A stretch of 64,000 nucleotides of DNA from assembly GCA_036386415.1 (NCBI GenBank), contig DASVVT010000064.1, positions 89,687 through 153,686 on the forward strand, read 5' to 3'. A program made the position numbers and the translations under genes. Numbering within the stretch: the first letter of the stretch is position 1; every line of letters starts with the position of its first letter. Origin of the DNA: DASVVT01 sp036386415. GTDB taxonomy: Bacteria; Acidobacteriota; Blastocatellia; Pyrinomonadales; Pyrinomonadaceae. Below the pieces are notes generated by a model, which was not told the origin of the DNA, did not search any database, and was given only the letters and a program-made list of their open reading frames with translations. This document shows, in pieces, positions 43,231 through 51,472 of this stretch.

Positions 43231-44289
43231 ATGAGACAGTCTAACTTTCTCTTGTACGGTGCTAACGGCTACACGGGCAACTTGATTGCGCGCGAGGCTG
43301 TGAAGCAGGGTATGCATCCCATTCTCGCCGGACGCGACCGCGAGAAGGTGGAACAGTTATCGCGGGAGCTGGGTCTGGAGCATCGCATCTTCTCCCTGGA
43401 CGACAGCACAGCCATTGACGCAGCCCTGAGCGGGGTCGAAGCCGTACTGCACTGCGCGGGACCTTTCTCTCGAACCTCCAAGCCGATGGCCGACGGTTGC
43501 CTGAGAAAGGGGACGCACTACCTGGACATCACTGGCGAAATAACGGTCTTTGAATCGCTGGCGGCGAGGGACGGCGAAGCCGGAAGCGCGGGCGTCATGC
43601 TCCTGCCGGGCGTCGGCTTCGATGTCGTGCCTTCCGATTGTCTGGCCGCGCACCTCAAGCGAAGACTACCGTCGGCGACGAAGCTTGCGCTCGCCATACG
43701 GGGACTGGGTCGCATCTCTCATGGAACTGCCACCACGATGGTGGAGAACATCAACCGTGGCGGGCTCGTCCGGCGCGACGGGCGGCTGACTCCCGTCCCC
43801 ACTGCCTGGAAGACACGCGACATAGATTTTGGAACCGGCTTGGTCCGAGCCGTGACGATCCCCTGGGGCGATGTCGCGACCAGTTTCTACAGCACGCGCA
43901 TCCCAGACATAGAGGTCTACGCAGCCCTTCCAGCGATGACGCGCCGCTTGATGGTCGCCAGTCGCGCCTTCGGCTGGCTGCTCGGTTCAGCCCCCGTACA
44001 GAGCTTTCTCAAGCGCCGGATCAAGGCTCAACCGCCGGGGCCGTCTGACGCGGAGCGCGCGCGTGGCAAGAGTTTCGTGTGGGGAGAGGTGACCGACGAT
44101 GCAGGCGAGCGACGCGTCTCGCGTCTCGTCGGGCCGGAAGGCTATACGTTGACCATGATGACCGCGCTTGAGATCGTCAAACTGGTGCTTGCCGGAAAAG
44201 CCCCCGTCGGATTTCAGACGCCGTCGCTGGCTTATGGAGCAGACCTGATCCTGGATATTGAAGGGGTTGCCCGCGAGGATTTAGACTGA
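43231..44289 (+). CDS. saccharopine-dehydrogenase-like NADP-binding protein
   Basis: 352 residues. The N-terminal Rossmann fold has GANGYTGNLIAREA (dinucleotide loop) and VEAVLHCAGPFSRTSKPMAD, then GTHYLDITGEITVFE, a pattern shared with trans-acting enoyl reductases and eukaryotic SCCPDH-like proteins. True saccharopine dehydrogenase is longer, so the lysine-pathway role is unlikely. It probably reduces a lipid or polyketide-like substrate. It follows the pcs-like gene by 43 bp on the same strand, suggesting a lipid-related operon. Confidence 0.85.
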   Translation: MRQSNFLLYGANGYTGNLIAREAVKQGMHPILAGRDREKVEQLSRELGLEHRIFSLDDSTAIDAALSGVEAVLHCAGPFSRTSKPMADGCLRKGTHYLDITGEITVFESLAARDGEAGSAGVMLLPGVGFDVVPSDCLAAHLKRRLPSATKLALAIRGLGRISHGTATTMVENINRGGLVRRDGRLTPVPTAWKTRDIDFGTGLVRAVTIPWGDVATSFYSTRIPDIEVYAALPAMTRRLMVASRAFGWLLGSAPVQSFLKRRIKAQPPGPSDAERARGKSFVWGEVTDDAGERRVSRLVGPEGYTLTMMTALEIVKLVLAGKAPVGFQTPSLAYGADLILDIEGVAREDLD

Positions 44290-44329
44290 TCCTGTCTTAG
44301 ATGATACTGGATTGGTGAGGAAGTACATC

Positions 44330-44430
44330 TCTGCGCCCTCCAGCGAAACACTTTGCATCCTTTGCGGTTAAAGAGAAGATTTAAACGCAGAGTACGCAAA
44401 GGATATTCGCTGGAGGGCGCAGAGAGAGAG
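44330..44430. repeat. CGCAAAGG-family palindrome, copy 9
   Basis: Diverging arms: CTGCGCCCTCCAGCGA ... CTTTGCGGTTAAA, then TTTAAACGCAGAGTACGCAAAGG ... TCGCTGGAGGGCGCAG. The outer 16 bp pair exactly. It sits between a plus-strand and a minus-strand gene (convergent), a terminator-like position. Confidence 0.85.
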
Positions 44431-44459
44431 ACATGCCCTCCATCTTGAGCCACCACCGG

Positions 44460-44915
44460 TCAAAGAAGCATCTCGCGCGCACGTTCGACCACCCGCCGTT
44501 CGCTCTTAAACGTCAGCATCTCAAACGCCCTGTCGATCAATACCCAGCGCGCCTCGTTGACCTCCTGATCGTGATCGCGCACCTTGCCTCTCACATAGCG
44601 TAGCAGATAGAAGTGTACGAACTTATGTATACGCACGCGCCCCGCGCGGCTCGTCGAGTAGTACCAGTACTGAATCTCATCAAGCGGCGCAACCATCTCG
44701 GTCGCAAGACCCGTCTCCTCGCGCACCTCACGCATGGCGGCATCTTCATTTGATTCGCCGCGTCCCACGCGCCCCTTGGGCAACTGCCAGCGGCCTTCCT
44801 CGCCAACGGAGATCAGCGCCACCTCTATGCGCTCGCCTCGCCTGCGATACGCGACGCCCCCCGCAGAGACTTCTGTCCTGGTCGCCGCCTGGCTCATACT
44901 AAAATTCTCTACCAT
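44460..44915 (-). CDS. NUDIX hydrolase
   Basis: 151 residues; the ATG at 44897 (MSQAATRTEVS) is an alternative start. The Nudix box is intact: GRGESNEDAAMREVREETGL, matching Gx5Ex7REUxEExGU, which binds Mg and hydrolyses nucleoside diphosphate-X substrates. The preceding LISVGEEGRWQLPKGRVGR and the following IQYWYYSTSRAG resemble the ADP-ribose/diadenosine group. Substrate uncertain. Probably a housecleaning enzyme. Confidence 0.92.
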   Translation of the reverse strand: MVENFSMSQAATRTEVSAGGVAYRRRGERIEVALISVGEEGRWQLPKGRVGRGESNEDAAMREVREETGLATEMVAPLDEIQYWYYSTSRAGRVRIHKFVHFYLLRYVRGKVRDHDQEVNEARWVLIDRAFEMLTFKSERRVVERAREMLL

Positions 44916-44935
44916 AGAAAGACACCCAGGCGATA

Positions 44936-45021
44936 GTCAGTAGACAGGAGACAGTAGCCAGTAGAAAAGAAAGCATCGACTCGGTTTTTCTTTCCTACCG
45001 GCTACTGTCTACTGTCTACTT
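44936..45021. repeat. CAGTAGACAGGAGACAGTAG-family palindrome, copy 1
   Basis: Left arm TCAGTAGACAGGAGACAGTA then GCCAGTAGAAAAGAAAG; right arm CTTTCCTACCGGCTACTGTC then TACTGTCTACT. It lies between the divergent NUDIX and GNAT genes. A second copy at 63087-63205 has a cut right arm. Confidence 0.8.
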
Positions 45022-45054
45022 CTTTTGTATACTTAATGAAGGTGATTTGAAGAG

Positions 45055-45567
45055 ATGAATCAAGATTGGAACATACGGCTCGCAGACGAGCGCGACGTGC
45101 ATAGTCTGGTGGAGTTCAATCGCGCGATGGCGCGTGAGACGGAGGCGAAAGACCTTGACGTAGAAGTGTTGACGGCGGGCGTCGAGGGGCTGCTGGGAAA
45201 TCCACGCCACGGGTTTTACGTGGTCGCTGAACAAGGGGGGCTTGAGCCGGACAAAAGGGTGGTCGCCGCCTCCCTCATGGTGACGTTTGAGTGGAGCGAC
45301 TGGCGCAACGGAGTGTTCTGGTGGATTCAGAGCGTCTACGTGAAGCCGGAGTTTCGTCGGCAGGGCGTCTATCGTGCGCTCTACCAGTTTGTCAAAAGCC
45401 GCGCCGCAGCCGAACGGGGCGTGCGCGGCTTTCGCCTCTACGTCGAGAAGGAGAATCACACCGCGCAGCAGACCTACGAACGTCTCGGCATGACGGAGAC
45501 TTACTACAAGATGTTTGAAGAGCTGATGGTCAATCCTGAATCGTCAGAAGAAAGAGAAAAGCAGTAG
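45055..45567 (+). CDS. GNAT family N-acetyltransferase
   Basis: 170 residues. The acetyl-CoA-binding core reads VYVKPEFRRQGVYRALYQFV (motif A with RRQGV), followed by a helix and GFRLYVEKENHTAQQTYERLGM (motif B; the N-A-x-x-x-Y signature). The upstream part (LVEFNRAMARETE ... ASLMVTFEWSDW) is the substrate side. A GGTGATTTGAAGAG ribosome region precedes the ATG. Substrate unknown; small-molecule or protein N-acetylation are both possible. Confidence 0.92.
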   Translation: MNQDWNIRLADERDVHSLVEFNRAMARETEAKDLDVEVLTAGVEGLLGNPRHGFYVVAEQGGLEPDKRVVAASLMVTFEWSDWRNGVFWWIQSVYVKPEFRRQGVYRALYQFVKSRAAAERGVRGFRLYVEKENHTAQQTYERLGMTETYYKMFEELMVNPESSEEREKQ

Positions 45568-45579
45568 TGTCCCGAGTTT

Positions 45580-45682
45580 CATCTCTTCTCTGTGCAATCT
45601 CCGTGTTCTCTGTGTCTCTGTGGTGAATGAACTTAAGCAACGCTCACCACAGAGACACAGAGACACAGAGGATGAACAGAGT
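45580..45682. repeat. CACAGAGACACAGAG-family palindrome, copy 2
   Basis: Arms CTCTGTGCAATCTCCGTGTT ... CTCTGTGTCTCTGTGGTGA, and CTCACCACAGAGACACAGAG followed by ACACAGAGG. It lies between the convergent GNAT and endonuclease-family genes. Confidence 0.82.
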
Positions 45683-45731
45683 ACAAATCAAATCAGGAAA
45701 CTACCAGAAAAGCCGTTCGTCCATTGACGGT

Positions 45732-46955
45732 TTACGATTCACGAGGAATGAAATCGAGCACGATGGCGTCATGGTCGGAGAGGCGTTCTTCCCGGTCGCG
45801 CAGGTCGCCGATGACTGTGGGCGGGTGAAGGGGATCGACGGCAATGCCTTTCCCGGCGAACCAATCGAGCTTGAGAGAGGCACGACCCTGGTGTGGCTCC
45901 AGCGCACGATTAAGAAACCAGAAGCACCACTGTGGAACCCAGTCGGCCATGTTCTTGTTGGCCGCCATGTCTTTCACGTCATAATGAAGCGTGCATCCGC
46001 CCGGCTCGTTCAAATCCCGGAAATTCCACCCGCGCTCGTCCAGCTCTCTGAAGAGGTGTCTTTCAAACCAGCGATCAGGATGAGGATAATGGTTGCGTAT
46101 GAAGTGGCCGACGCCCATCATGACGCGACGCCAGAAGCCCATGATCGTATATAGTGCGCGACGGGAATTGTAGGTCGAAGTGTTCCAGTCGCCGCCGATC
46201 AGCACGGGAAGCTGCGGCTTTAGATGTTCCAGGTGATCGAGCACCAGTTTCATCTGGCGATGACGATGGCGCTGCGTCGAGTGAGCGTCGAGGTGCAGGC
46301 TCACCGCGCGAAACATCCCGAGCGGGTGCTCAATGTCCGCCACGACCGCGCGCTGGCAGCCCAGGCGCTTCTCCTTACCCCGAAGCTTATCCTTGCCGTT
46401 GGGCAGCGCTATCGAGTGCGCACGGTGCAAAGGGTAACGCGACAACAGGGCGTTGCCGTGCAGCGCCTGCGTGTTCTCGCCCTCCGCCTCTGCCTCCGAT
46501 CCGTTGCCCTTCGTGAGGGCTATGTAGCAGGGCGCGAAGACATAGTTGAACGAGAGTGCGCGTGCGATCTCGCGCGCGACGAAGCGATTGCGCGTGCGCG
46601 CCATGCCGTAGTCCAATTCCGTGAGCAGCAGCACGTCGCTTTCGCGTAGCGTCGGATGCTCCTGAAGAACGCGTATGATGCCGGAAAGACGGATGCCACG
46701 CTCTATGTTCCAAGCCGTGGCGCGAATCGGGCGCACACGCCTGGGCGCACCCTGAGCGACCGCCTCAACGGCCAGGCTCTCCTGCACAGTGCTACTTAGA
46801 ACCCGCTCAATCTCCGGGCCGAGCGCGGCATAAAGCGACGAGGCGCGGAGCGCACGCGTCGAAGAAAATTGCGCAAGCTCCGGGAAGAAGGGCTGCAACT
46901 CGTGATCGAGTGCGGCGGGCGATTCCTCTACTGTCTGTGTGATTGCGTAACTCAA
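45732..46955 (-). CDS. endonuclease/exonuclease/phosphatase (EEP) family protein
   Basis: 407 residues. EEP motifs are in order: ATAWNIERGIRLSGI (Asn metal site), LLLTELDYGMART (catalytic Glu), GNALLSRYPLHRAH, IGGDWNTSTYNS (Asp and Asn), and LSDHDAIVLDF (catalytic Asp-His). It lacks a signal peptide. The family covers DNA/RNA nucleases, phosphodiesterases and inositol phosphatases; the substrate cannot be told from these motifs. The N-terminal about 80 residues extend beyond the core. Confidence 0.87.
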   Translation of the reverse strand: MSYAITQTVEESPAALDHELQPFFPELAQFSSTRALRASSLYAALGPEIERVLSSTVQESLAVEAVAQGAPRRVRPIRATAWNIERGIRLSGIIRVLQEHPTLRESDVLLLTELDYGMARTRNRFVAREIARALSFNYVFAPCYIALTKGNGSEAEAEGENTQALHGNALLSRYPLHRAHSIALPNGKDKLRGKEKRLGCQRAVVADIEHPLGMFRAVSLHLDAHSTQRHRHRQMKLVLDHLEHLKPQLPVLIGGDWNTSTYNSRRALYTIMGFWRRVMMGVGHFIRNHYPHPDRWFERHLFRELDERGWNFRDLNEPGGCTLHYDVKDMAANKNMADWVPQWCFWFLNRALEPHQGRASLKLDWFAGKGIAVDPLHPPTVIGDLRDREERLSDHDAIVLDFIPRES

Positions 46956-47017
46956 GCGGGAGATGTTACAGCGTCGCGCGGCCTCTTATCAACCGGAGCT
47001 CTCGGCAGATGCGGGAA

Positions 47018-47110
47018 GATTTAAAGGCAAAGGACGCAAAGTGCAGACGCAAAGGAGTAGACTCTTGGCGACCTTTGCGAAAAACCTTTGCGTCCTTTGC
47101 GTTTAAATCT
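47018..47110. repeat. CGCAAAGG-family palindrome, copy 10
   Basis: Converging arms GATTTAAAGGCAAAGGACGC followed by AAAG, and CTTTGCGTCCTTTGCGTTTAAATC. It lies between two minus-strand genes, just after the stop (47126) of the small secreted gene. Confidence 0.87.
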
Positions 47111-47125
47111 TCTTTTAGAAATTAC

Positions 47126-47521
47126 TCATTGCCGCTTACGTGTGCTCAAATTCCTTCCAGATTCAATGCAGATCATCTGCATCTCGCGCGGGCGCTGCGG
47201 CGTAAACGGGCAGACCACGAAATCACCCCAGACCTCTATCTCCCAATCGAGTTGCCTTTCGATCTCCGCCGGAATGCTGCTGTAACCCGCTTCGGCATAG
47301 CTCCCTGAAACGCCGAGCATGCGGCGTGTGCCCGCTCTCCAAAGCCTTATGGTCGGAGCGCCATTGTATAGCGAGAGTCTCCCGCGCACTGTGAAACACT
47401 TGCCGACAAGGCGCGGCTGTTCGCGACACGGCTTCAGTGAAGTCTCAGGCGTCCCGGTTTGTGCGGGCGCGCCGCTGTAGGCGAGCAGTAAGATCAGGAG
47501 TATGACAGCCACGGGTCTCAA
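47126..47521 (-). CDS. small secreted protein of unknown function
   Basis: 131 residues. A signal peptide is present (VAVILLILLLAYSGAPAQ). The mature part has LVGKCFTVRGRLSLYNGAPTIRLWRAGTRR and a C-terminal MQMICIESGRNLS; the middle resembles small OB-fold-like proteins that I have seen described only as hypothetical. Two or three cysteines may form a disulfide in the periplasm. Probably real, function unknown. Confidence 0.7.
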   Translation of the reverse strand: MRPVAVILLILLLAYSGAPAQTGTPETSLKPCREQPRLVGKCFTVRGRLSLYNGAPTIRLWRAGTRRMLGVSGSYAEAGYSSIPAEIERQLDWEIEVWGDFVVCPFTPQRPREMQMICIESGRNLSTRKRQ

Positions 47522-47632
47522 TCTGAAATTCTCCTTCTATTGCAAAAAGTCTACGGCTTGTCTGTCCCTACGGAACTTGTGCAAGAGTCCGACCCTTGAC
47601 GAATTCTCCCGTTGAATAGGACACTGACAACC

Positions 47633-48271
47633 ATGAAGAGAATGATAAGCAGCCTGATGCTTGCTGCTGCGATCATTGTAACCTCTGCCTGCCACCAGAG
47701 CGCACGCACTGCGCGGCGCATCACGCAGACGCAGCGCACGACGCCCATTGAGTCGCCTGTCATCAAGCGTGTGGTCGAAGCGGCGGTCGGGCAGACAGAG
47801 TATACGCTCACCTATGATCCTTCCTATACCAGCATAGATTATCCGGGTGGCGATGTTCCACTGGAGCGCGGCGTCTGCTCGGATGTCATCGTGAGGGCTT
47901 TTCGCAAGGCCGACGTAGACTTGCAGAAAGAGGTTCACGAGGACATGAAACGCAACTTCAACGCGTATCCGAAGCGTTGGGGCTTGACCAAACCGGACGC
48001 CAACATAGATCACCGCCGGGTCGCCAACCTGATGACCTATTTCGAGCGTCAGGGAAAGCATCTCGACCTCTCGACGCGTGCGAAGGATTACCTGCCCGGC
48101 GATGTCGTCGCATGGGAGCTGAGCGAAGGCGTGCTGCATATCGGCATCGTCACGAACATCCTGTCAGAGGCCACGACAGGCTACCAGATCGTGCACAACA
48201 TCGGCGCTGGCGCGCGCGTCGAGGACGCACTCTTCTCATGGAAGATCATCGGCCACTACCGGTATTTTTAA
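47633..48271 (+). CDS. DUF1287 family lipoprotein
   Basis: 212 residues from ATG at 47633; the upstream TTG in frame lacks a ribosome site. A lipoprotein leader is likely (LMLAAAIIVTSAC). The rest matches DUF1287: YDPSYTSIDYPGGDVPLERG, then CSDVIVRAFRKADVDLQKEV, HRRVANLMTYFERQG, YLPGDVVAWEL and HIGIVTNI. The Cys-His-Asp-like pattern (CSDVI ... HIGIV) suggests an NlpC/P60-like cysteine peptidase or amidase fold acting on the cell wall; this is inference. Confidence 0.87.
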   Translation: MKRMISSLMLAAAIIVTSACHQSARTARRITQTQRTTPIESPVIKRVVEAAVGQTEYTLTYDPSYTSIDYPGGDVPLERGVCSDVIVRAFRKADVDLQKEVHEDMKRNFNAYPKRWGLTKPDANIDHRRVANLMTYFERQGKHLDLSTRAKDYLPGDVVAWELSEGVLHIGIVTNILSEATTGYQIVHNIGAGARVEDALFSWKIIGHYRYF

Positions 48272-48275
48272 AAAT

Positions 48276-48385
48276 CGTCCGTTGTCCGTGGTCAGTAGTC
48301 AGTTGTTCGCTACCGCTACCTGAATCTGGCTGGCTCAAGAGACACTACACAAACAACTGACGACGGACAACGGACAACTGACTAA
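48276..48385. repeat. GTCCGTTGTCCGT-family palindrome
   Basis: Left arm TCGTCCGTTGTCCGTGGTCA followed by GTAGTCAGTTGTT, right arm AACAACTGACGACGGACAAC followed by GGACAACTGACTA. It lies between two plus-strand genes, ending just before the start of the glycosyltransferase gene. Only one copy in the window. Confidence 0.78.
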
Positions 48386-48391
48386 TACCAA

Positions 48392-49528
48392 ATGTTGAAT
48401 AAAGTGCTGGTGTTGTCGGCGTCTGCCGGGGCGGGTCACACGAGGGCGGCGCAGGCCATCGAGCGTGCCTTCAATGAAATGGGCGCCGCGCGCGAAGTGC
48501 GCCACGTCGACACGCTTGCTTACACCAACCAGATATTTCGTCGCCTCTACTCGAAAGCCTACCTGGACATGGTCAACAAGATGCCGGAGGTGCTCGGCTG
48601 GCTGTACGACGCCCTGGATAAGCCCTGGAAGAACGAGCGCCGCCGCCTGGCCTTCGATAAGCTCAACACGCGACCCTTCGTCAAGATGCTTCAGGAGTAC
48701 CGTCCAGACATCATGGTCTGCACACACTTTCTGCCCGCCGAGATCATCTCCTGGCTCAAAGCCAAAGAGCGCATCATGAGCCGACAGGCCATCGTTGTCA
48801 CGGACTTCGACGTTCACGCCATGTGGTTGTGCCACCACTACGAGCATTACTTCGTGGCGATGGATGAGACGCGCGAGCACATGCAACGCCTCGGCATACC
48901 ACAGGCCAAGCTGACGGTCTCCGGCATCCCCATCGACCCCATCTTCGCCGAAGCGAAAGACAAGCAGGAGATGCGCCGCAAGCACAACTTGAAGCCGGAC
49001 AGGTGGACGATCCTCGTCTCCGCCGGAGGCTTCGGCGTCGGGCCTATAGACCACCTCATGGCCTCCCTTCTACAACTCAAGCATCCGGCTCAAGCCCTCG
49101 TCGTCTGTGGCCGCAACGAAGAGCTGAAGACGAGGATCGAACACCTCGCCGCAGGACTTCCCGTCGAGAGTGTTGTAGCCATCAAAGCACTCGGCTACAC
49201 CACGGAGATGGACGAATACATGGCTGCTTCGGACATCGTGCTCGGCAAACCGGGCGGGCTCACCACCTCTGAGGCGCTCGCCAAGGGATTGGTCTTCGTC
49301 ATCGTCAATCCGATTCCGGGGCAGGAAGAGCGCAACTCCGATCACCTGCTCGAAGAGGGCGTCGCGCTGCGCTGCAACAACCTGCCAGTGCTCGCCTACA
49401 AGATAGACAAACTGCTGGACGACGCGCCGCGACTGAGTTTGATGCAGGCAAACGCACGCCGCCTCGCGCGACCGCGCGCCGCCCACGAGATCGTCAGCAA
49501 GCTATTAACGCTCGAAGGGGCGACCTGA
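48392..49528 (+). CDS. MGDG-synthase-like glycosyltransferase (diacylglycerol glucosyltransferase family)
   Basis: 378 residues. The N-terminal MGDG synthase motif SASAGAGHTRAAQAIERAF is diagnostic of the UgtP/MGD1/MurG-like GT28 group. The C-terminal half binds UDP-sugar: SAGGFGVGPIDHL, VVCGRNEELKTRIE, VLGKPGGLTTSEALAKG and PIPGQEERNSDHLLEEG. It adds glucose or galactose to diacylglycerol at the cytoplasmic face of the inner membrane. The donor and acceptor are inferred. Ends 86 bp before ettA. Confidence 0.88.
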   Translation: MLNKVLVLSASAGAGHTRAAQAIERAFNEMGAAREVRHVDTLAYTNQIFRRLYSKAYLDMVNKMPEVLGWLYDALDKPWKNERRRLAFDKLNTRPFVKMLQEYRPDIMVCTHFLPAEIISWLKAKERIMSRQAIVVTDFDVHAMWLCHHYEHYFVAMDETREHMQRLGIPQAKLTVSGIPIDPIFAEAKDKQEMRRKHNLKPDRWTILVSAGGFGVGPIDHLMASLLQLKHPAQALVVCGRNEELKTRIEHLAAGLPVESVVAIKALGYTTEMDEYMAASDIVLGKPGGLTTSEALAKGLVFVIVNPIPGQEERNSDHLLEEGVALRCNNLPVLAYKIDKLLDDAPRLSLMQANARRLARPRAAHEIVSKLLTLEGAT

Positions 49529-49614
49529 ACTTCCCATTGTCTTTCCGCCGTTTACCATTTAGGATTCACGAGCGACAAACAAACAATTTTTTGGAGGCTT
49601 CAAGATAAACGAGC

Positions 49615-51300
49615 ATGAGCACAGTTCCTCATAAAGTCATCTACTCGATGGTCGGCGTCAGCAAGTATTACGATAAGCGCGCGATCCTCAAGGACATCTA
49701 TCTCTCATATTTCTACGGGGCCAAAATCGGCGTCATCGGCCTCAACGGCTCCGGCAAAAGCTCTCTGCTGCGCATCCTCGCCGGAGTCGATAAGGACTTC
49801 ATCGGCGAGACCGTCATCTCTCCAAGCCACACGGTCGGATTCCTGGAGCAGGAGCCGCAGTTGGACGAAACTTTGACGGTCAGGGAAACGGTCGAGCAAG
49901 GAGTGCAGGCGGTGGTCGATCTGCTCAAAGAGTATGACGAGATCAACGCGAAGTTCGGTGAGCCGATGTCGGATGAGGAGATGGCCGCCCTGCTCGAACG
50001 TCAGGGAATTGTGCAGGAGAAGTTGGACGCCGCCGATGCCTGGGATTTGGACAGCCGTCTTGAGATGGCGATGGACGCCTTGCGCTGCCCGCCCGCAGAT
50101 ACTCCCATCAAAGTGCTATCGGGTGGCGAACTCCGTCGCGTCGCGCTCTGCCGCCTGCTGCTTCAACAGCCGGACATACTTCTGCTGGACGAGCCGACGA
50201 ATCACCTGGACGCCGAATCAGTCGCGTGGCTCGAACAGCATCTACAGAAATATCCCGGCACGGTCATCGCCGTCACACACGACCGCTACTTTCTGGACAA
50301 CGTCGCGGGCTGGATTCTTGAGCTTGATCGCGGCCACGGAATCCCGTGGCAGGGCAACTACTCTTCCTGGCTTGAGCAGAAACAGGTTCGCCTGCAACAG
50401 GAAGAGAAGGCGGAGAGCGAGCGACAGAAGACCTTGCAGCGCGAGCTGGAATGGATTCGCATGTCGCCCAAAGGAAGGCACGCCAAGGCACGCTCGCGCA
50501 TCAACTCCTATGAAGCCCTGCTCAGCCAGGAGAGCGAGCGGCGCGCAGCCGAATTGGAGATTTACATTCCGCCCGGCGAGCGCCTGGGAAACCTGGTCAT
50601 CGAAGCCGATGGTGTGACCAAAGCGTACGGCGAGCGTCTGCTGATCGACGGCCTCACATTTTCTCTGCCGCCGGGCGGCATCGTCGGCGTCATCGGCCCG
50701 AACGGAGCGGGCAAGACGACCCTCTTCAGAATGATCACGGGCGAGGTGCAGCCCGACCGTGGAACGTTCCGCACGGGCGAGACCGTCCGGCTCGCGTATG
50801 TCGATCAGAGCCGCGACCGGCTGGAAGCAGACAAGACGATCTGGGAGGAGATTTCCGGCGGTCAGGACACAGTCCAGTTGGGAACGAGACAGGTCAACTC
50901 GCGCGCCTACGTCGCGCGCTTCAACTTCTCTGGCTCGGATCAACAGAAGCGCGTCGGCTCGCTTTCGGGTGGCGAGAGAAACCGCGTCCACCTGGCGAAG
51001 ATGTTGAAAGAGGGAGCCAACGTGCTGCTGCTGGACGAGCCGACCAACGATCTGGATGTCAACACCATGCGGGCGCTTGAAGAGGCGCTCGAAAACTTCG
51101 CTGGCTGCGCCGTCGTCATCAGCCACGACCGCTGGTTTCTGGATCGCATCAGTACGCACATCCTCGCCTTCGAAGGCGAGAGCCGCGTCGTGTGGTTCGA
51201 GGGCAACTACTCCGAGTATGAAGCGGATCGCCGCGCGCGACTTGGAACGGCCTCCGACCAGCCCCATCGCATCAAGTATCGCCAGTTGACCCGGAGTTGA
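49615..51300 (+). CDS. ettA: energy-dependent translational throttle protein EttA (ABC-F)
   Basis: 561 residues, full EttA length. Two ABC modules without membrane segments: first Walker A GLNGSGKSS, signature LSGGELRRV, Walker B LLLDEPTNHLD; second Walker A GPNGAGKTT, signature LSGGERNRVHLAK, Walker B LLLDEPTNDLD. The linker (SSWLEQKQVRLQQEEKAES ...) is the P-site tRNA interaction motif of the ABC-F proteins, and the arm region in domain 1 is that of EttA. It binds the ribosomal E site and gates the first elongation step by ATP/ADP ratio. The preceding TTTGGAGGCTTC is its ribosome site. Confidence 0.95.
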   Translation: MSTVPHKVIYSMVGVSKYYDKRAILKDIYLSYFYGAKIGVIGLNGSGKSSLLRILAGVDKDFIGETVISPSHTVGFLEQEPQLDETLTVRETVEQGVQAVVDLLKEYDEINAKFGEPMSDEEMAALLERQGIVQEKLDAADAWDLDSRLEMAMDALRCPPADTPIKVLSGGELRRVALCRLLLQQPDILLLDEPTNHLDAESVAWLEQHLQKYPGTVIAVTHDRYFLDNVAGWILELDRGHGIPWQGNYSSWLEQKQVRLQQEEKAESERQKTLQRELEWIRMSPKGRHAKARSRINSYEALLSQESERRAAELEIYIPPGERLGNLVIEADGVTKAYGERLLIDGLTFSLPPGGIVGVIGPNGAGKTTLFRMITGEVQPDRGTFRTGETVRLAYVDQSRDRLEADKTIWEEISGGQDTVQLGTRQVNSRAYVARFNFSGSDQQKRVGSLSGGERNRVHLAKMLKEGANVLLLDEPTNDLDVNTMRALEEALENFAGCAVVISHDRWFLDRISTHILAFEGESRVVWFEGNYSEYEADRRARLGTASDQPHRIKYRQLTRS

Positions 51301-51472
51301 AAGCCGGACGACAAAGGCAAACGCCCCCTCTCAGAGAGTGATTACTATGCGAGCGCGCGCATACATAGTTTTCTTTGCGCGCGGTCGCATGCTTGTGCCG
51401 CCTATTTCTCTGCCAACTTAAAGTAAATAGCGCTCTCGCCCACGAATGTCCGCGCTCCGATGCCAGCCACAA

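Noticed and set aside
10869..47110. CRISPR-like repeats (the many CGCAAAGG palindromes)
   Set aside because: The copies are scattered in different gaps rather than clustered, have no unique spacers, and no cas genes are present.
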